Notes under the pieces: model-generated
What the model saw: only the letters and a program-made list of their open reading frames with translations
The model's database searches: none
What the model was told of the DNA's origin: nothing
Assembly: GCF_009720365.1 (NCBI RefSeq)
Contig: NZ_ML769321.1
Location: 134,770 to 176,672, forward strand
Direction of reading: 5' to 3'
From: Catellatospora paridis
Lineage (GTDB): Bacteria > Actinomycetota > Actinomycetes > Mycobacteriales > Micromonosporaceae
DNA: 41,903 nt
Shown here: in pieces, positions 25,025-32,259 of the stretch
How the letters are laid out: each line of letters starts with the position of its first letter
Numbering within the stretch: the stretch's first letter is position 1
Translations under genes and position numbers: made by a program

Positions 25025-26833
25025 TCAGTCGGCGGGTGGCTGGTGACCGGCGGTGCGCAGCTGCTCGGCCAGGACGGCGAGCCTGCGGCCGTACGCCTCG
25101 CCGTCTCTGCGCCCCAGCGGCGTGCGCTCCCAGATGTCGCGGTCGGCGTTCTCCCGGAAGTCGGCCTCCCAGTACAGCGTGCCGTCGGCGGCCCACTGGG
25201 AGTCCACGGCGAACCCGCCCGGCGCGGGTCCCAGCCCGTCGCCGACCCCGAACAGCGACTGCGCCAGCGCGGTCCGGTACTCGGTGCGGTGGTAGAGCTG
25301 CAGGAACGAGTCCTCGTCGCCGACCAGGGGCAGCAGCACCGGCAGGGTCTCCTCGCGCAGCAGCCGGCTCTGCGGATACTGCCAGGTGGTGCCGTGCCAG
25401 CGGGGGAACGTGTTGACGGTGTCGAAGTCGAGCACCCGGCAGTCGTGCAGCGCGTCCATCGCGGCGACCGGCCGGTGGCCGTTGCCGGCCCGGATCCGCC
25501 AGGTGGGGCGGCGCAGCAGCCGCAGCAGCACGTCGTCGTGGTAGCACGCGACCGCGGCGAGGCTCGCCGTCTTCAGCGCCAGCAGCGCCGGGTAGTGCTG
25601 CAGGTTCGCCCAGCGCGGGTCCGGTTCGCCCTCGGGGCGGCGGCGGGCGCGCATGAGCTGCTCGATGACGCGTACCCACAGGGCGGTGTGCTGCCGGTCG
25701 CGGTCGAGGTAGACCCCGTGGGCGAGCAGCCGCATCAGCGTGTCGCAGCGGGCGCGCACGTCGTCGTGGGCCCGCTGCAGGGCCGCGGGGTCGGGTGTTG
25801 GGGGTGCCGGTGGCATGGTCCGCAGGTAGTCGCGCAGCCGCCGGATCTCGGTGTCGAACAGGTCGGCGACCTCGATGTGCTTGACCGGATCGGGCAGCAG
25901 CCGCTTGAGCCGGGCCACCGCCATGGCCTTGGTCAGCGGCGGGTCGGCGAGGTCGTCGAGGGCTTCCAGCCGGTTGACGAGGTCGGGGAAGAACTGTTCG
26001 GCGGCGGCCCCGGTGATGACGTGGGCGCGGTGCTGCGCGACCAGGCGCTTGGCGATCTGGCCCAGCTCGCCGCGGGAGGCCCAGAACAGCGGGTAGCGCC
26101 GTGACCGGGTGCCTTCGAGGGCGGCGACCAGGCCGTGGTCCCAGTCTCCGGACCAGCCGTTGACGATCAGGCCGTACTCGTCGAGCACGCGTTCGAGCAG
26201 TCGCTGCCACGGCGCGGAGTAGGCGCTCAGCTCCTCGACGGTGTTGAGCTGGTCGGTGCGGGCGTAGTCGCCGTGCAGCTTGATGACGGTGCAGCGGGCG
26301 TGGGGCAGCGGCTCCATGCCCTCGATCGCGGCCGGGCTGGCGATGACCTGCGGGAAGATGCCCTCGGCTTCGAGCGCCTGCTCGATGAGCCGGTCGAAGT
26401 TCGTGGTGATGACGACGCGCACCGCACCGCGGGCGACCAGTGCCGCGATGGCGCGGTGGGCGGTGCCGGGGACCTTGATGCCCTGCTGGCGCTCCTCGGG
26501 GGTCGGCTCGAAGAACGACGCGAGCAGTGCCCGCCGCGCCGCCGGGGTGCTGGCCAGTGATTCCAGCAGCGCGGAGTAGCCCAGTGGCGCGCCGTCGCCG
26601 TGTTCGGTCCACCACTTCTCGATGTCGGCGTCGGTGGGCATGGCCTCACCGGCGGCCGCGGCGACCTTCGCGACCAGCGCCGTCACGACGCCCCAGCCGG
26701 TGGGCACGCCGGCCGCCGTGGAGGTGCCGGAGCCGAGCAGCAGGGCGTACACGCCGGGCTGCGCGTGCACGGCGGTGGCCAGGCTGATGCGGGCGTCGAA
26801 GACGGGTCGGCGGGGCGCGAGGAGGTCGTCCAT
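25025..26833 (-). CDS. SIR2-like domain protein, probable NAD-consuming defence effector
   Basis: A 602-residue protein. The N-terminal SIR2 domain has [12 protein letters not shown] (33-44, NAD-binding loop), ITTNFDRLIEQAL with catalytic-type Asn145, and IKLHGDY with His187. GWSGDWD at 226-232 follows. The remaining 370 residues are helical, with no recognised domain but conserved-looking LRDYLRTMPPAPPTPDP and YHRTEYRTALAQSLFG patches; they may sense the trigger. SIR2-domain proteins of this size are NADase effectors in several anti-phage systems. The ATG at 26833 is preferred because TATGGT lies 7 bases upstream (leaderless); ATGs at 26845 and 26851 are alternatives. Its end lies 6 bases from the end of the convergent MalE-like gene. 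Confidence 0.75.
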   Translation of the reverse strand: MDDLLAPRRPVFDARISLATAVHAQPGVYALLLGSGTSTAAGVPTGWGVVTALVAKVAAAAGEAMPTDADIEKWWTEHGDGAPLGYSALLESLASTPAARRALLASFFEPTPEERQQGIKVPGTAHRAIAALVARGAVRVVITTNFDRLIEQALEAEGIFPQVIASPAAIEGMEPLPHARCTVIKLHGDYARTDQLNTVEELSAYSAPWQRLLERVLDEYGLIVNGWSGDWDHGLVAALEGTRSRRYPLFWASRGELGQIAKRLVAQHRAHVITGAAAEQFFPDLVNRLEALDDLADPPLTKAMAVARLKRLLPDPVKHIEVADLFDTEIRRLRDYLRTMPPAPPTPDPAALQRAHDDVRARCDTLMRLLAHGVYLDRDRQHTALWVRVIEQLMRARRRPEGEPDPRWANLQHYPALLALKTASLAAVACYHDDVLLRLLRRPTWRIRAGNGHRPVAAMDALHDCRVLDFDTVNTFPRWHGTTWQYPQSRLLREETLPVLLPLVGDEDSFLQLYHRTEYRTALAQSLFGVGDGLGPAPGGFAVDSQWAADGTLYWEADFRENADRDIWERTPLGRRDGEAYGRRLAVLAEQLRTAGHQPPAD

Positions 26834-26953
26834 GGCGTGAACCATAGACATCCGTGGCGACAGAGTGGAGGGTGCGTCCGCGGGACGACAGCGCGCGGTC
26901 GTGCGCTTGCGTACGGTGGCGCTGCGGCGATGACATCCGTTCCCATGTTCATG

Positions 26954-26983
26954 TTGCAATGAATTCATGATTCGCTGTACTGT
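26954..26983 (+). promoter_or_regulatory. Promoter of the CDF exporter with ArsR-type operator in the spacer
   Basis: TTGCAA (26954-26959), 18 bases, TACTGT (26978-26983). The spacer contains the palindrome ATGAATTCAT (26959-26968), similar to ArsR/SmtB cores (TGAA-TTCA), placed for repression. The rest of the 230-base gap before the exporter shows nothing further. Confidence 0.45.
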
Positions 26984-27063
26984 CGGGTGCCGCGCGCGTC
27001 GGGGCGGCTCTTTCCCCTGCTGGGGCGCACGATGTCAGCATTCCGGGCACGAGGTGGACGACG

Positions 27064-28038
27064 ATGCATGACGACCATGGGTACGACGGGCACGCTCACG
27101 ACGGGCATGCTCATGAGGGACACGGCCACTCCCACGGGGTGAGCCGCGACGCCGACCGGCGGTGGCTGGCGATCGCGCTGTCGGTCATCGCCGCGTTCAT
27201 GGCGGTCGAGGTCGTCGTCGGGGTGCTCGCGCAGTCACTGGCCCTCATCTCCGACGCCGCGCACATGCTCACCGACGCCGCCGCCATCGTGCTCGCGCTG
27301 ATCGCCATGCGGTTCGCCGCCCGGCCCGCCGGCGGCCGCTACACGTTCGGCCTGGCCCGGGCCGAGATCCTGTCCGCCGCGGCCAACGGGTTGAGCCTGC
27401 TGCTGCTGGCGGGCTGGCTGGGCTACGAGGCGATCACCCGGCTGGCCGAGCCCACCGAGGTCACCGGGTGGATGGTCGTGGTCACCGGACTGCTCGGCCT
27501 GGCCGTCAACGTGCTGGCCGCATGGGCGATCGGCAAGGCCAACCGGTCCAGCCTCAACGTCCAGGGCGCCTACCAGCACGTGCTGATGGACATGTTCGCC
27601 TCGGTCGCGGCGACGGCGGCGGGCCTGGTGGTGCTGCTGACCGGCTGGGCGCGCGCCGACGCGATCGCCACGCTGGTCGTGGTCGTGCTCATGATCAGGG
27701 GTGGCTGGCAGCTGCTGGGCGAGTCCGGCCGGGTGCTGCTCAACGCGGCGCCCGCCGGGGTGCGCCCCGACGTGATCGGGGTGGACATGCTCGCCGCCGA
27801 CGGCGTCGTCGAGGTCCACGACCTCCACGTGTGGACGATCGACTCCGGGCAGGCGGCGCTGTCGGCGCACGTGCTCGTCGACGAGCCTGCCGACTGCCAC
27901 CTGGTGCGGCGGGAACTGGAGCGGACGCTGGCGGCGGCGCACGGGATCACCCACACCACGCTGCAGGTCGACCACCACGTCCAAGAGAGCGTCGACGAGC
28001 ACTGCGAGTCCGCGCACGGCCAGGTGCACCGCCGCTGA
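27064..28038 (+). CDS. Cation diffusion facilitator metal exporter (CzcD-like)
   Basis: A 324-residue inner-membrane exporter. The N-terminus is a His/Asp-rich metal-binding tail (HDDHGYDGHAHDGHAHEGHGHSHG). Six helices follow, with the metal-site motifs SDAAHMLTDAA (helix 2) and AYQHVLMDMFAS (helix 5). The C-terminal cytosolic domain reads VEVHDLHVWTIDSGQAALSAHVLVDE and ends in another His-rich segment. CDF proteins swap protons for Zn2+, Cd2+ or Co2+. A CmtR-type Cd/Pb sensor follows 45 bases later, favouring Cd, Zn or Pb resistance. Confidence 0.9.
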   Translation: MHDDHGYDGHAHDGHAHEGHGHSHGVSRDADRRWLAIALSVIAAFMAVEVVVGVLAQSLALISDAAHMLTDAAAIVLALIAMRFAARPAGGRYTFGLARAEILSAAANGLSLLLLAGWLGYEAITRLAEPTEVTGWMVVVTGLLGLAVNVLAAWAIGKANRSSLNVQGAYQHVLMDMFASVAATAAGLVVLLTGWARADAIATLVVVVLMIRGGWQLLGESGRVLLNAAPAGVRPDVIGVDMLAADGVVEVHDLHVWTIDSGQAALSAHVLVDEPADCHLVRRELERTLAAAHGITHTTLQVDHHVQESVDEHCESAHGQVHRR

Positions 28039-28083
28039 GGCGTACACCAGGCATTTGTTCAGCTGGCGATGTACTATTCGGCC

Positions 28084-28431
28084 GTGGACATGATCGCCTC
28101 GCCGCCGACCTACGCCCAGGTGCTGGCCCGCTTCGGGCACGCGCTGTCCGACCCGACCCGCGCCCGGCTGCTGCTCGCCCTGCGCGACGGCCCGGCCTAC
28201 CCGGCGGACCTGGCCGACCTGCTCGAGGTCAGCCGGCAGAATATGTCCAATCACCTCGCCTGCCTGCGCGGCTGCGGTCTCGTCGTCGCCGTGCCCGAAG
28301 GCCGCCGCTCGCGCTACGAACTGGCCGACCCCCGGCTCGCCCACGCCCTCGGCGACCTGCTGGGCGTGGTGCTGGCCGTCGACCCGGCCGCGTGCCGCGC
28401 CGCGGAGACCGGCGACCTGCTGCGAAGCTGA
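28084..28431 (+). CDS. ArsR/SmtB metalloregulator, CmtR-type (Cd/Pb)
   Basis: A 115-residue winged-helix repressor. ARFGHALSDPTRARLLLALRDGPAYPADLADLLEVSRQNMSNHLACLRGCGLVVAVPEGRRSRYEL is the ArsR core. Cys60 and Cys64 (ACLRGCG) and Cys104 (PAACRAA) match the three thiolate ligands of mycobacterial CmtR (Cys57, Cys61, Cys102). Cd(II) or Pb(II) binding would relieve repression of the exporter upstream. Starts at 28069, 28084 and 28090 are possible. GTG 28084 is chosen because TACTAT (28072-28077) lies 6 bases upstream, a leaderless arrangement. Confidence 0.82.
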   Translation: MDMIASPPTYAQVLARFGHALSDPTRARLLLALRDGPAYPADLADLLEVSRQNMSNHLACLRGCGLVVAVPEGRRSRYELADPRLAHALGDLLGVVLAVDPAACRAAETGDLLRS

Positions 28432-28454
28432 CCCCGAGGCGCATAGACTGAAGG

Positions 28455-28493
28455 AGCCTCGCTGTACGCGTCCGGAGACCGTGCGGCGGGGCT
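28455..28493 (+). terminator. Terminator after the metalloregulator gene
   Basis: A 14-bp stem with G-U pairs (28455-28468 with 28480-28493), 11-base loop, then TTTCTC. It closes the exporter-regulator unit. Confidence 0.65.
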
Positions 28494-28643
28494 TTCTCAT
28501 TTCCGCGGATAGTGCGAACCTGCTGCACGCGGCAGGTCGGGGCGGGTATTCGTAGGAGAGCAGGGCCGCAGCGCCCGGCCGGGAGCCCGTGTTCGCTCCG
28601 GTCGCGGCGGCCACAGGCTGGCGAGGCACGGGAGGCAGCCGAC

Positions 28644-29642
28644 ATGAACACCACCGCCGGAGAGCACGACCGGTCGCCCTCGGCCGCGTACGCCCAGGCG
28701 GCCGAGGCGGCCGGCCGCGCCCCCTCGATCCACAACACCCAGCCCTGGCACTGGCAGGTCCACGCCGACCGCCTGGACCTCTTCGCCGACACGTCCCGGG
28801 CCCTGCCCGGCATCGATCCCGACGAGCGGATGCTGCTCGTCAGCTGCGGCGCCGCGCTGCACCACGCGCAGGTCGCGCTCATGGCGCAGGGCCACACGGT
28901 CGAGGTGCGGCCGCTGCCGGACCCGGCGCAGCCGGACCACCTCGCCACCCTCGTGATCACCGGGGACGCGCCGGTGACCGCGGAGGCCGTACACATGATG
29001 CAGGCGCTGCGACTGCGGCACACCGACCGCCGCCCGACCGTCGACACCCCGGTCACCGCGGAGCAGGTCGACGAACTGCGCCGGCTCGCGGGCGAGTTCG
29101 ACGTGCATCTGCACCGGCTCACGCCCGACCAGGTCAGCGAACTCGCCGTGGCCGTGTCGCACGCCGAGGAAGCGGCGGCGGCCGAACCAGCCTGGCAGGC
29201 CGAGACCGCACGCTGGGTCGGCCCGGGGCGTCCCCCCGGCACCGGGGTTCCGCCCGAGGTGCTCCCCGACAAGCGGCCGGAGACCGATGTCGGCGAGCGC
29301 GACTTCGGCGCCCGCGGCGCGCTCACCGTCGGCGGTGGCCACGACAAGTCCTCGACCTACGTCGTGCTGTTCGGCGACGGCGACGATCGGGCGGCGTGGC
29401 TGCGCGCCGGGCAGACCCTGTCCGCGGTGTGGCTGCACGCCACCGGCCAGGGGCTGGCCGTGCTGCCGTACAGCCAGGTCATCGAGATCGACGGCACCCG
29501 GGCGATGATGCGCCGCATCCTGTCGAACCTGGGCTACGCCTACATCGTGCTGCGGCTCGGCGTGGCCGACCCCGACCACCCGCTGCCCGGCCACACCCCG
29601 CGGCTGCCCTTCGACGCCACCGCCACCGTCGACCCGGACTGA
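28644..29642 (+). CDS. Acg-family nitroreductase-like flavoprotein
   Basis: A 332-residue protein of the Acg/nitroreductase branch found in actinobacteria. AAEAAGRAPSIHNTQPWHWQVHADRLDLFAD is the hallmark N-terminus. HHAQVALMAQGHTVEVRPLPDP, LRLRHTDRRPTVDTPV and the C-terminal LSAVWLHATGQGLAVLPYSQVIEID are also typical. Family members in Mycobacterium are part of the dormancy regulon. They are thought to bind flavin in a closed pocket rather than reduce nitro compounds. GGGAGG precedes the ATG. The gene stands alone. Confidence 0.8.
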   Translation: MNTTAGEHDRSPSAAYAQAAEAAGRAPSIHNTQPWHWQVHADRLDLFADTSRALPGIDPDERMLLVSCGAALHHAQVALMAQGHTVEVRPLPDPAQPDHLATLVITGDAPVTAEAVHMMQALRLRHTDRRPTVDTPVTAEQVDELRRLAGEFDVHLHRLTPDQVSELAVAVSHAEEAAAAEPAWQAETARWVGPGRPPGTGVPPEVLPDKRPETDVGERDFGARGALTVGGGHDKSSTYVVLFGDGDDRAAWLRAGQTLSAVWLHATGQGLAVLPYSQVIEIDGTRAMMRRILSNLGYAYIVLRLGVADPDHPLPGHTPRLPFDATATVDPD

Positions 29643-29741
29643 CCCCCTGCGGAAGTCGAGCTTGCATCCGGGGAGCGCGGTGGCGCTCGTCGCGGCGATC
29701 CCCGCTGGTCTGGTGACAAGCCACCTCCCCTTCCCTGCTGC

Positions 29742-29755
29742 TGAGAGCGCTTTCA
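29742..29755. promoter_or_regulatory. CebR/LacI-type operator 1 before the GH16 gene
   Basis: TGAGAGCGCTTTCA, close to the CebR consensus TGGGAGCGCTCCCA known for cellobiose-responsive regulators in actinobacteria. It lies upstream of the promoter of the secreted GH16 gene. Confidence 0.5.
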
Positions 29756-29759
29756 CGCG

Positions 29760-29781
29760 CCGCCTGCTGTGAAGCAGGCGG
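29760..29781 (+). other. Stem-loop upstream of the GH16 promoter
   Basis: CCGCCTGCT and AGCAGGCGG pair perfectly around a 4-base loop. It lies between the two operator-like sites, about 118 bases after the Acg-like gene, and may be its late terminator. Confidence 0.5.
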
Positions 29782-29786
29782 TTGGA

Positions 29787-29798
29787 GAGAGCGTTCTC
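29787..29798. promoter_or_regulatory. CebR/LacI-type operator 2 before the GH16 gene
   Basis: GAGAGCGTTCTC, an imperfect palindrome sharing the GAGAGCG half-site with operator 1 and ending 15 bases before the -35. Confidence 0.4.
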
Positions 29799-29812
29799 GC
29801 ATGACAAAACTC

Positions 29813-29842
29813 TTGACTGCCACGGGCATGCAGTCGTAATTT
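29813..29842 (+). promoter_or_regulatory. Promoter of the GH16 gene
   Basis: TTGACT (29813-29818), 18-base spacer, TAATTT (29837-29842). The leader then carries the perfect palindrome ATGAACAT-T-ATGTTCAT (29862-29878) just before GGGAGG (29885-29890). Confidence 0.6.
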
Positions 29843-29895
29843 TCTTTATCTAAGTCTCTCAATGAACATTATGTTCATCCCCCTGGGAGGTTGTC

Positions 29896-31263
29896 ATGTT
29901 CCGAAAACCGGCCGCCGCGAGCGCGGCCGTGCTGCTGGTCGCCGCTGGGCTGACCATCGTCTCCGGATCCTCGCCCGCCATCGCTGCCACCTGCAGCGTC
30001 CTGTTCGACGACTTCAACTACAGCTCGTCGGCCGATCCGGCGCTGGCCGCCCGGCACTGGACGGTCCGCACCGGCGGCGGGGGACCGGGCATCGCCGGTG
30101 CCTCCTGGCTGGCCTCCAACGTCACCTTCCCGGTCGCGGACGGGCAGAAGGTCCTCCAGCTGTCGTCCTACACCGACGGCAGCGGTGCGGGAACCGCGCA
30201 GAGCGAGATCTACCACCAGCGCAAGTTCTTCGAGGGCACCTACGCCAGCCGCGTCCGCTTCACCGACGCGCCGACGTCCGGCAACGACGGCGACAAGGTC
30301 GTGGAGACCTTCTTCACGATCACGCCCCTGGCATACGCGATGGATCCGAGTTACGGAGAGATCGACTTCGAGTACCTGGCGAACGGCGGGTGGGGCGAGA
30401 CCGGTCCGGCTTTCTTCGAGACCACCTGGGAGACCTACCAACCCGACCCGTGGATCGCCGACAACGTCCACGGCGTCCAGCGGCGCAGTCACGACGGCTG
30501 GCATGACCTCGTTGCGCAGGTCAGCGGCGGTCGGGTGAAGTACTTCATCGACGGTGCGCTGGTCGCCGACCACGGGGACAGGTTCTACCCCGAGACGCCG
30601 ATGTCGATCAATTACAACCTCTGGTTCATCGACAACTCCGGTCACACCGGCGGCCGCAGCACCTACATCCAGCAGGTGGACTGGCTCTACTTCGCCGGCA
30701 ACGAGGTGATCTCGGGCGACGTCGCCCGCAACCGGGTCAACGCCTACCGGAGCACGGGGACCTCGCACGTCGACGCGGTCGGCACCGGCGGCACCTGCCC
30801 GGAGCCGGGCGGAGGTGGCGGGCCGATCTCGCCGTCGACCTGGTACAGCGTCGTCAACAAGGCCAGCGGCAAGTGCGTCGACGCCCGGTCATCGGGCACG
30901 GCCAACGGCACCGCGATCCAGCAGTACACGTGCAACAACAGTTTCGCCCAGCAGTACCTGTTCCAGCCCACCAGCGGCGGCAAGGTCCGGATCAACAACC
31001 GTAACAACGCCGGTCAGGTCCTGGACGTGAGCGGGGTGTCCACCGCCGACAACGCGGTCGTGCACCTGTGGGGCTACGTCGGCGGCGCAAACCAGCAGTG
31101 GACAGCGGTGTCCGAGGGCGGCGGCTACTACCACTTCGTGGCCGCACACAGTGGAAAGTGCCTCGACGTGCCCGGCGCCTCCACCGCGGACAGCGTGCAA
31201 CTCGTGCAGTACACCTGCAACGGCACCGGGGCGCAGTCCTTCCGGCTCGTCGCCCAGCCATGA
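29896..31263 (+). CDS. Secreted glycoside hydrolase family 16-like enzyme with RICIN (CBM13-like) lectin domain
   Basis: A 455-residue secreted enzyme. The signal peptide (MFRKPAAASAAVLLVAAGLTIVSGSSPAIA) cuts near residue 30. The GH16-like jelly roll has the catalytic signature E-I-D-F-E with Glu155, Asp157 and Glu159 (YGEIDFEYL). SINYNLWFIDNSG and YIQQVDWLYFAG are later strands. A GGGGG linker near 303 leads to a RICIN beta-trefoil (320-455) with VVNKASGKCVDARSSGTANGT and HSGKCLDVPGASTAD. GH16 enzymes cut beta-1,3 or mixed-linkage glucans, agars or carrageenans; the actual glucan is not determined. GGGAGG precedes the ATG. Two LacI-family-type sites suggest induction by cello- or gluco-oligosaccharide. 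Confidence 0.82.
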   Translation: MFRKPAAASAAVLLVAAGLTIVSGSSPAIAATCSVLFDDFNYSSSADPALAARHWTVRTGGGGPGIAGASWLASNVTFPVADGQKVLQLSSYTDGSGAGTAQSEIYHQRKFFEGTYASRVRFTDAPTSGNDGDKVVETFFTITPLAYAMDPSYGEIDFEYLANGGWGETGPAFFETTWETYQPDPWIADNVHGVQRRSHDGWHDLVAQVSGGRVKYFIDGALVADHGDRFYPETPMSINYNLWFIDNSGHTGGRSTYIQQVDWLYFAGNEVISGDVARNRVNAYRSTGTSHVDAVGTGGTCPEPGGGGGPISPSTWYSVVNKASGKCVDARSSGTANGTAIQQYTCNNSFAQQYLFQPTSGGKVRINNRNNAGQVLDVSGVSTADNAVVHLWGYVGGANQQWTAVSEGGGYYHFVAAHSGKCLDVPGASTADSVQLVQYTCNGTGAQSFRLVAQP

Positions 31264-31267
31264 CGCC

Positions 31268-31303
31268 CCGGCCGCTCGTGGTCTGCCGACCGCGAGCGGC
31301 CGG
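31268..31303. terminator. Terminator between the GH16 gene and the His/Met-rich protein gene
   Basis: A 16-bp stem with one G-U pair (31268-31283 with 31288-31303) and a 4-base loop, 5 bases past the GH16 stop and between convergent genes. Confidence 0.7.
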
Positions 31304-31330
31304 ACGTCCAGGCCCGCTGCCGTGGCGGGT

Positions 31331-32185
31331 TCAGGTCACGAAGACGGTGAACGCCGCCCGGTGCACCACCCCGGCGACCTTGAATTCGAGGTACAGGCGC
31401 TGCTCGCCGCGGTTGGCGAACTCGACGTGAAAGGTCAGCGTCGCGTCCGGGGACTCGGCGGCCGCGTGGGCGTGGGTCAACGACAGTGTGCGCACCTCGA
31501 ACGCCGACATGTGCGCCATCGCCCCCAGGTGGGGCTCCAGGACGGGCGGTCCGGCGGCGGAGGAGACCTGGAACCGCAGCAGCTGGCCCCGTCCGGCGCG
31601 CAGGTGGGCGACCCCGTCCAGCCTGGTCAGGGTGAATCCGTCGACGGTCGTGGCCGGGGCGGGTGCGGGCAGGGGAGCCAGCGCGGTGTCGCCGGTGATC
31701 AGGAAGGGCAGGCCGAGGACTGTCGGGTGGCCGAGGGCGTCCTTGCCGCGCGGGACGAACTCGGCGTAGAAGCGGTAGGAGCCGCCGTCGGTGACGTCGA
31801 CCTTCGTCGTCCAGGTGTCATCGGCGAGTTCGGGGTGCAGGTGCTGGTAGCGGCTGGCGTCGTCGCGTACCAGGTAGAGGTGTAGTTGCTTGGTCTGGAT
31901 CGTCTCGTAGGAGCGCAGTGGCAGCCCGTCCGGGCCGAGGATGCGGAAGGCGACCGGGATCGCCTTGCCGCGTTTGGCGGGCAGGGTGACGGGCTGGATG
32001 AGGTAGCCGTCGTGGCTGTCGGACAGGCCGTCGCTGTGCATGAACGGGGTGGGCGACGGCGAGGCCGCGGGGGCGGCGCCGGACGGGGCGGCGGGCAGCT
32101 CGTCGAGCACGTACCCGACCGTGATCGCGCTGGCGGTGACCAGCACCAGGTATGGCACAAACCGTCGCCATTTGCCAGCCGACAC
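31331..32185 (-). CDS. Membrane-anchored His/Met-rich extracytoplasmic protein
   Basis: A 284-residue protein with one N-terminal helix (FVPYLVLVTASAITVGYVL) and an extracellular beta-rich remainder. The second half carries QLHLYLVRDDASRYQHLHPEL and LGAMAHMSAFEVRTLSLTHAHA, a His/Met-dense arrangement typical of surface proteins linked to copper or other metal handling. PFMHSDGLSDSHDGYLIQPVTLP near residue 47 is a similar patch. No enzyme motif is visible. The GTG at 32185 is chosen after AAGGGA at 6 bases; the frame stays open to 32221. Confidence 0.65.
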   Translation of the reverse strand: MSAGKWRRFVPYLVLVTASAITVGYVLDELPAAPSGAAPAASPSPTPFMHSDGLSDSHDGYLIQPVTLPAKRGKAIPVAFRILGPDGLPLRSYETIQTKQLHLYLVRDDASRYQHLHPELADDTWTTKVDVTDGGSYRFYAEFVPRGKDALGHPTVLGLPFLITGDTALAPLPAPAPATTVDGFTLTRLDGVAHLRAGRGQLLRFQVSSAAGPPVLEPHLGAMAHMSAFEVRTLSLTHAHAAAESPDATLTFHVEFANRGEQRLYLEFKVAGVVHRAAFTVFVT

Positions 32186-32210
32186 GGCAGGTCCCTTCGG
32201 GTGAGTGGTT

Positions 32211-32258
32211 AGGAAGGGCACCTTCCACTACCTATAGCGATGTGAAGGTGCCCTTCCT
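32211..32258. terminator. Terminator with AGGAAGGGCACCTTC-type stem, copy 2
   Basis: A perfect 15-bp stem (32211-32225 with 32244-32258) with an 18-base loop, two bases past the minus-strand stop of the choice-of-anchor-B gene. It repeats the core of the stem at 16148-16193. Confidence 0.75.
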
Positions 32259-32259
32259 T

